A stretch of 5,703 bases of DNA, taken from assembly GCA_030151145.1 (NCBI GenBank), contig JASLEL010000324.1:1-5703 (forward strand). Reading direction: 5' to 3'. Positions 5,645-5,703 of the stretch are shown here, piece by piece. This stretch comes from Aquirhabdus sp. (GTDB taxonomy: Bacteria; Pseudomonadota; Gammaproteobacteria; Pseudomonadales; Moraxellaceae). The notes beneath the pieces are model-generated. The model was not told the DNA's origin. It did no database searches and saw nothing but the letters and a program-made list of their open reading frames with translations. Position 1 is the first letter of the stretch. Every line of letters starts with the position of its first letter. Position numbers and translations under genes: made by a program.

Positions 5645-5703
5645 GGCGTAAAGCGGGCGCAAGGGAAAGGGTGCATGCAGATGGATGCGATGTAAACCGT
5701 GTG

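Overview
The window looks like ordinary chromosomal DNA from a Gram-negative gammaproteobacterium. UvrA is a near full-length match to the gammaproteobacterial form as I remember it, and the one lipoprotein carries a proteobacterial LAAC lipobox. The UvrA sequence, and the lack of a LexA-type SOS box in front of it, would fit Moraxellaceae or relatives within Pseudomonadales, but this is inferred from recalled sequences and the genus is not determined.

Layout from left to right: (1) 63-461, minus strand, a small seven-cysteine GFA/CENP-V-type protein. (2) 462-696, a divergent intergenic region with a consensus -35 hexamer, a leader stem-loop and a possible 21-codon upstream ORF. That ORF ends in an ATGA overlap with the next gene. 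(3) 697-1764, plus strand, a predicted outer-membrane lipoprotein of unrecognised family. (4) 1793-1827, a strong symmetric stem-loop that probably terminates transcription from both sides. (5) 1852-2574, minus strand, an MgtC/SapB-family membrane protein. (6) 2642-5476, minus strand, full-length uvrA, transcribed ahead of the MgtC-family gene and probably with it. (7) 5477-5703, the uvrA leader and promoter region, crowded with dyad symmetries, plus a candidate promoter reading out of the right edge.

The genes do not form one obvious pathway. UvrA is the damage sensor of nucleotide excision repair; the MgtC-family protein is a small inner-membrane protein of the magnesium/acid-stress type; the other two are of unknown role. 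I found no CRISPR array, mobile element, rRNA, tRNA, toxin-antitoxin pair or defence system. The points most worth a second look are the leader of the lipoprotein gene and the cluster of four dyads upstream of uvrA. Neither is proof of a new system.
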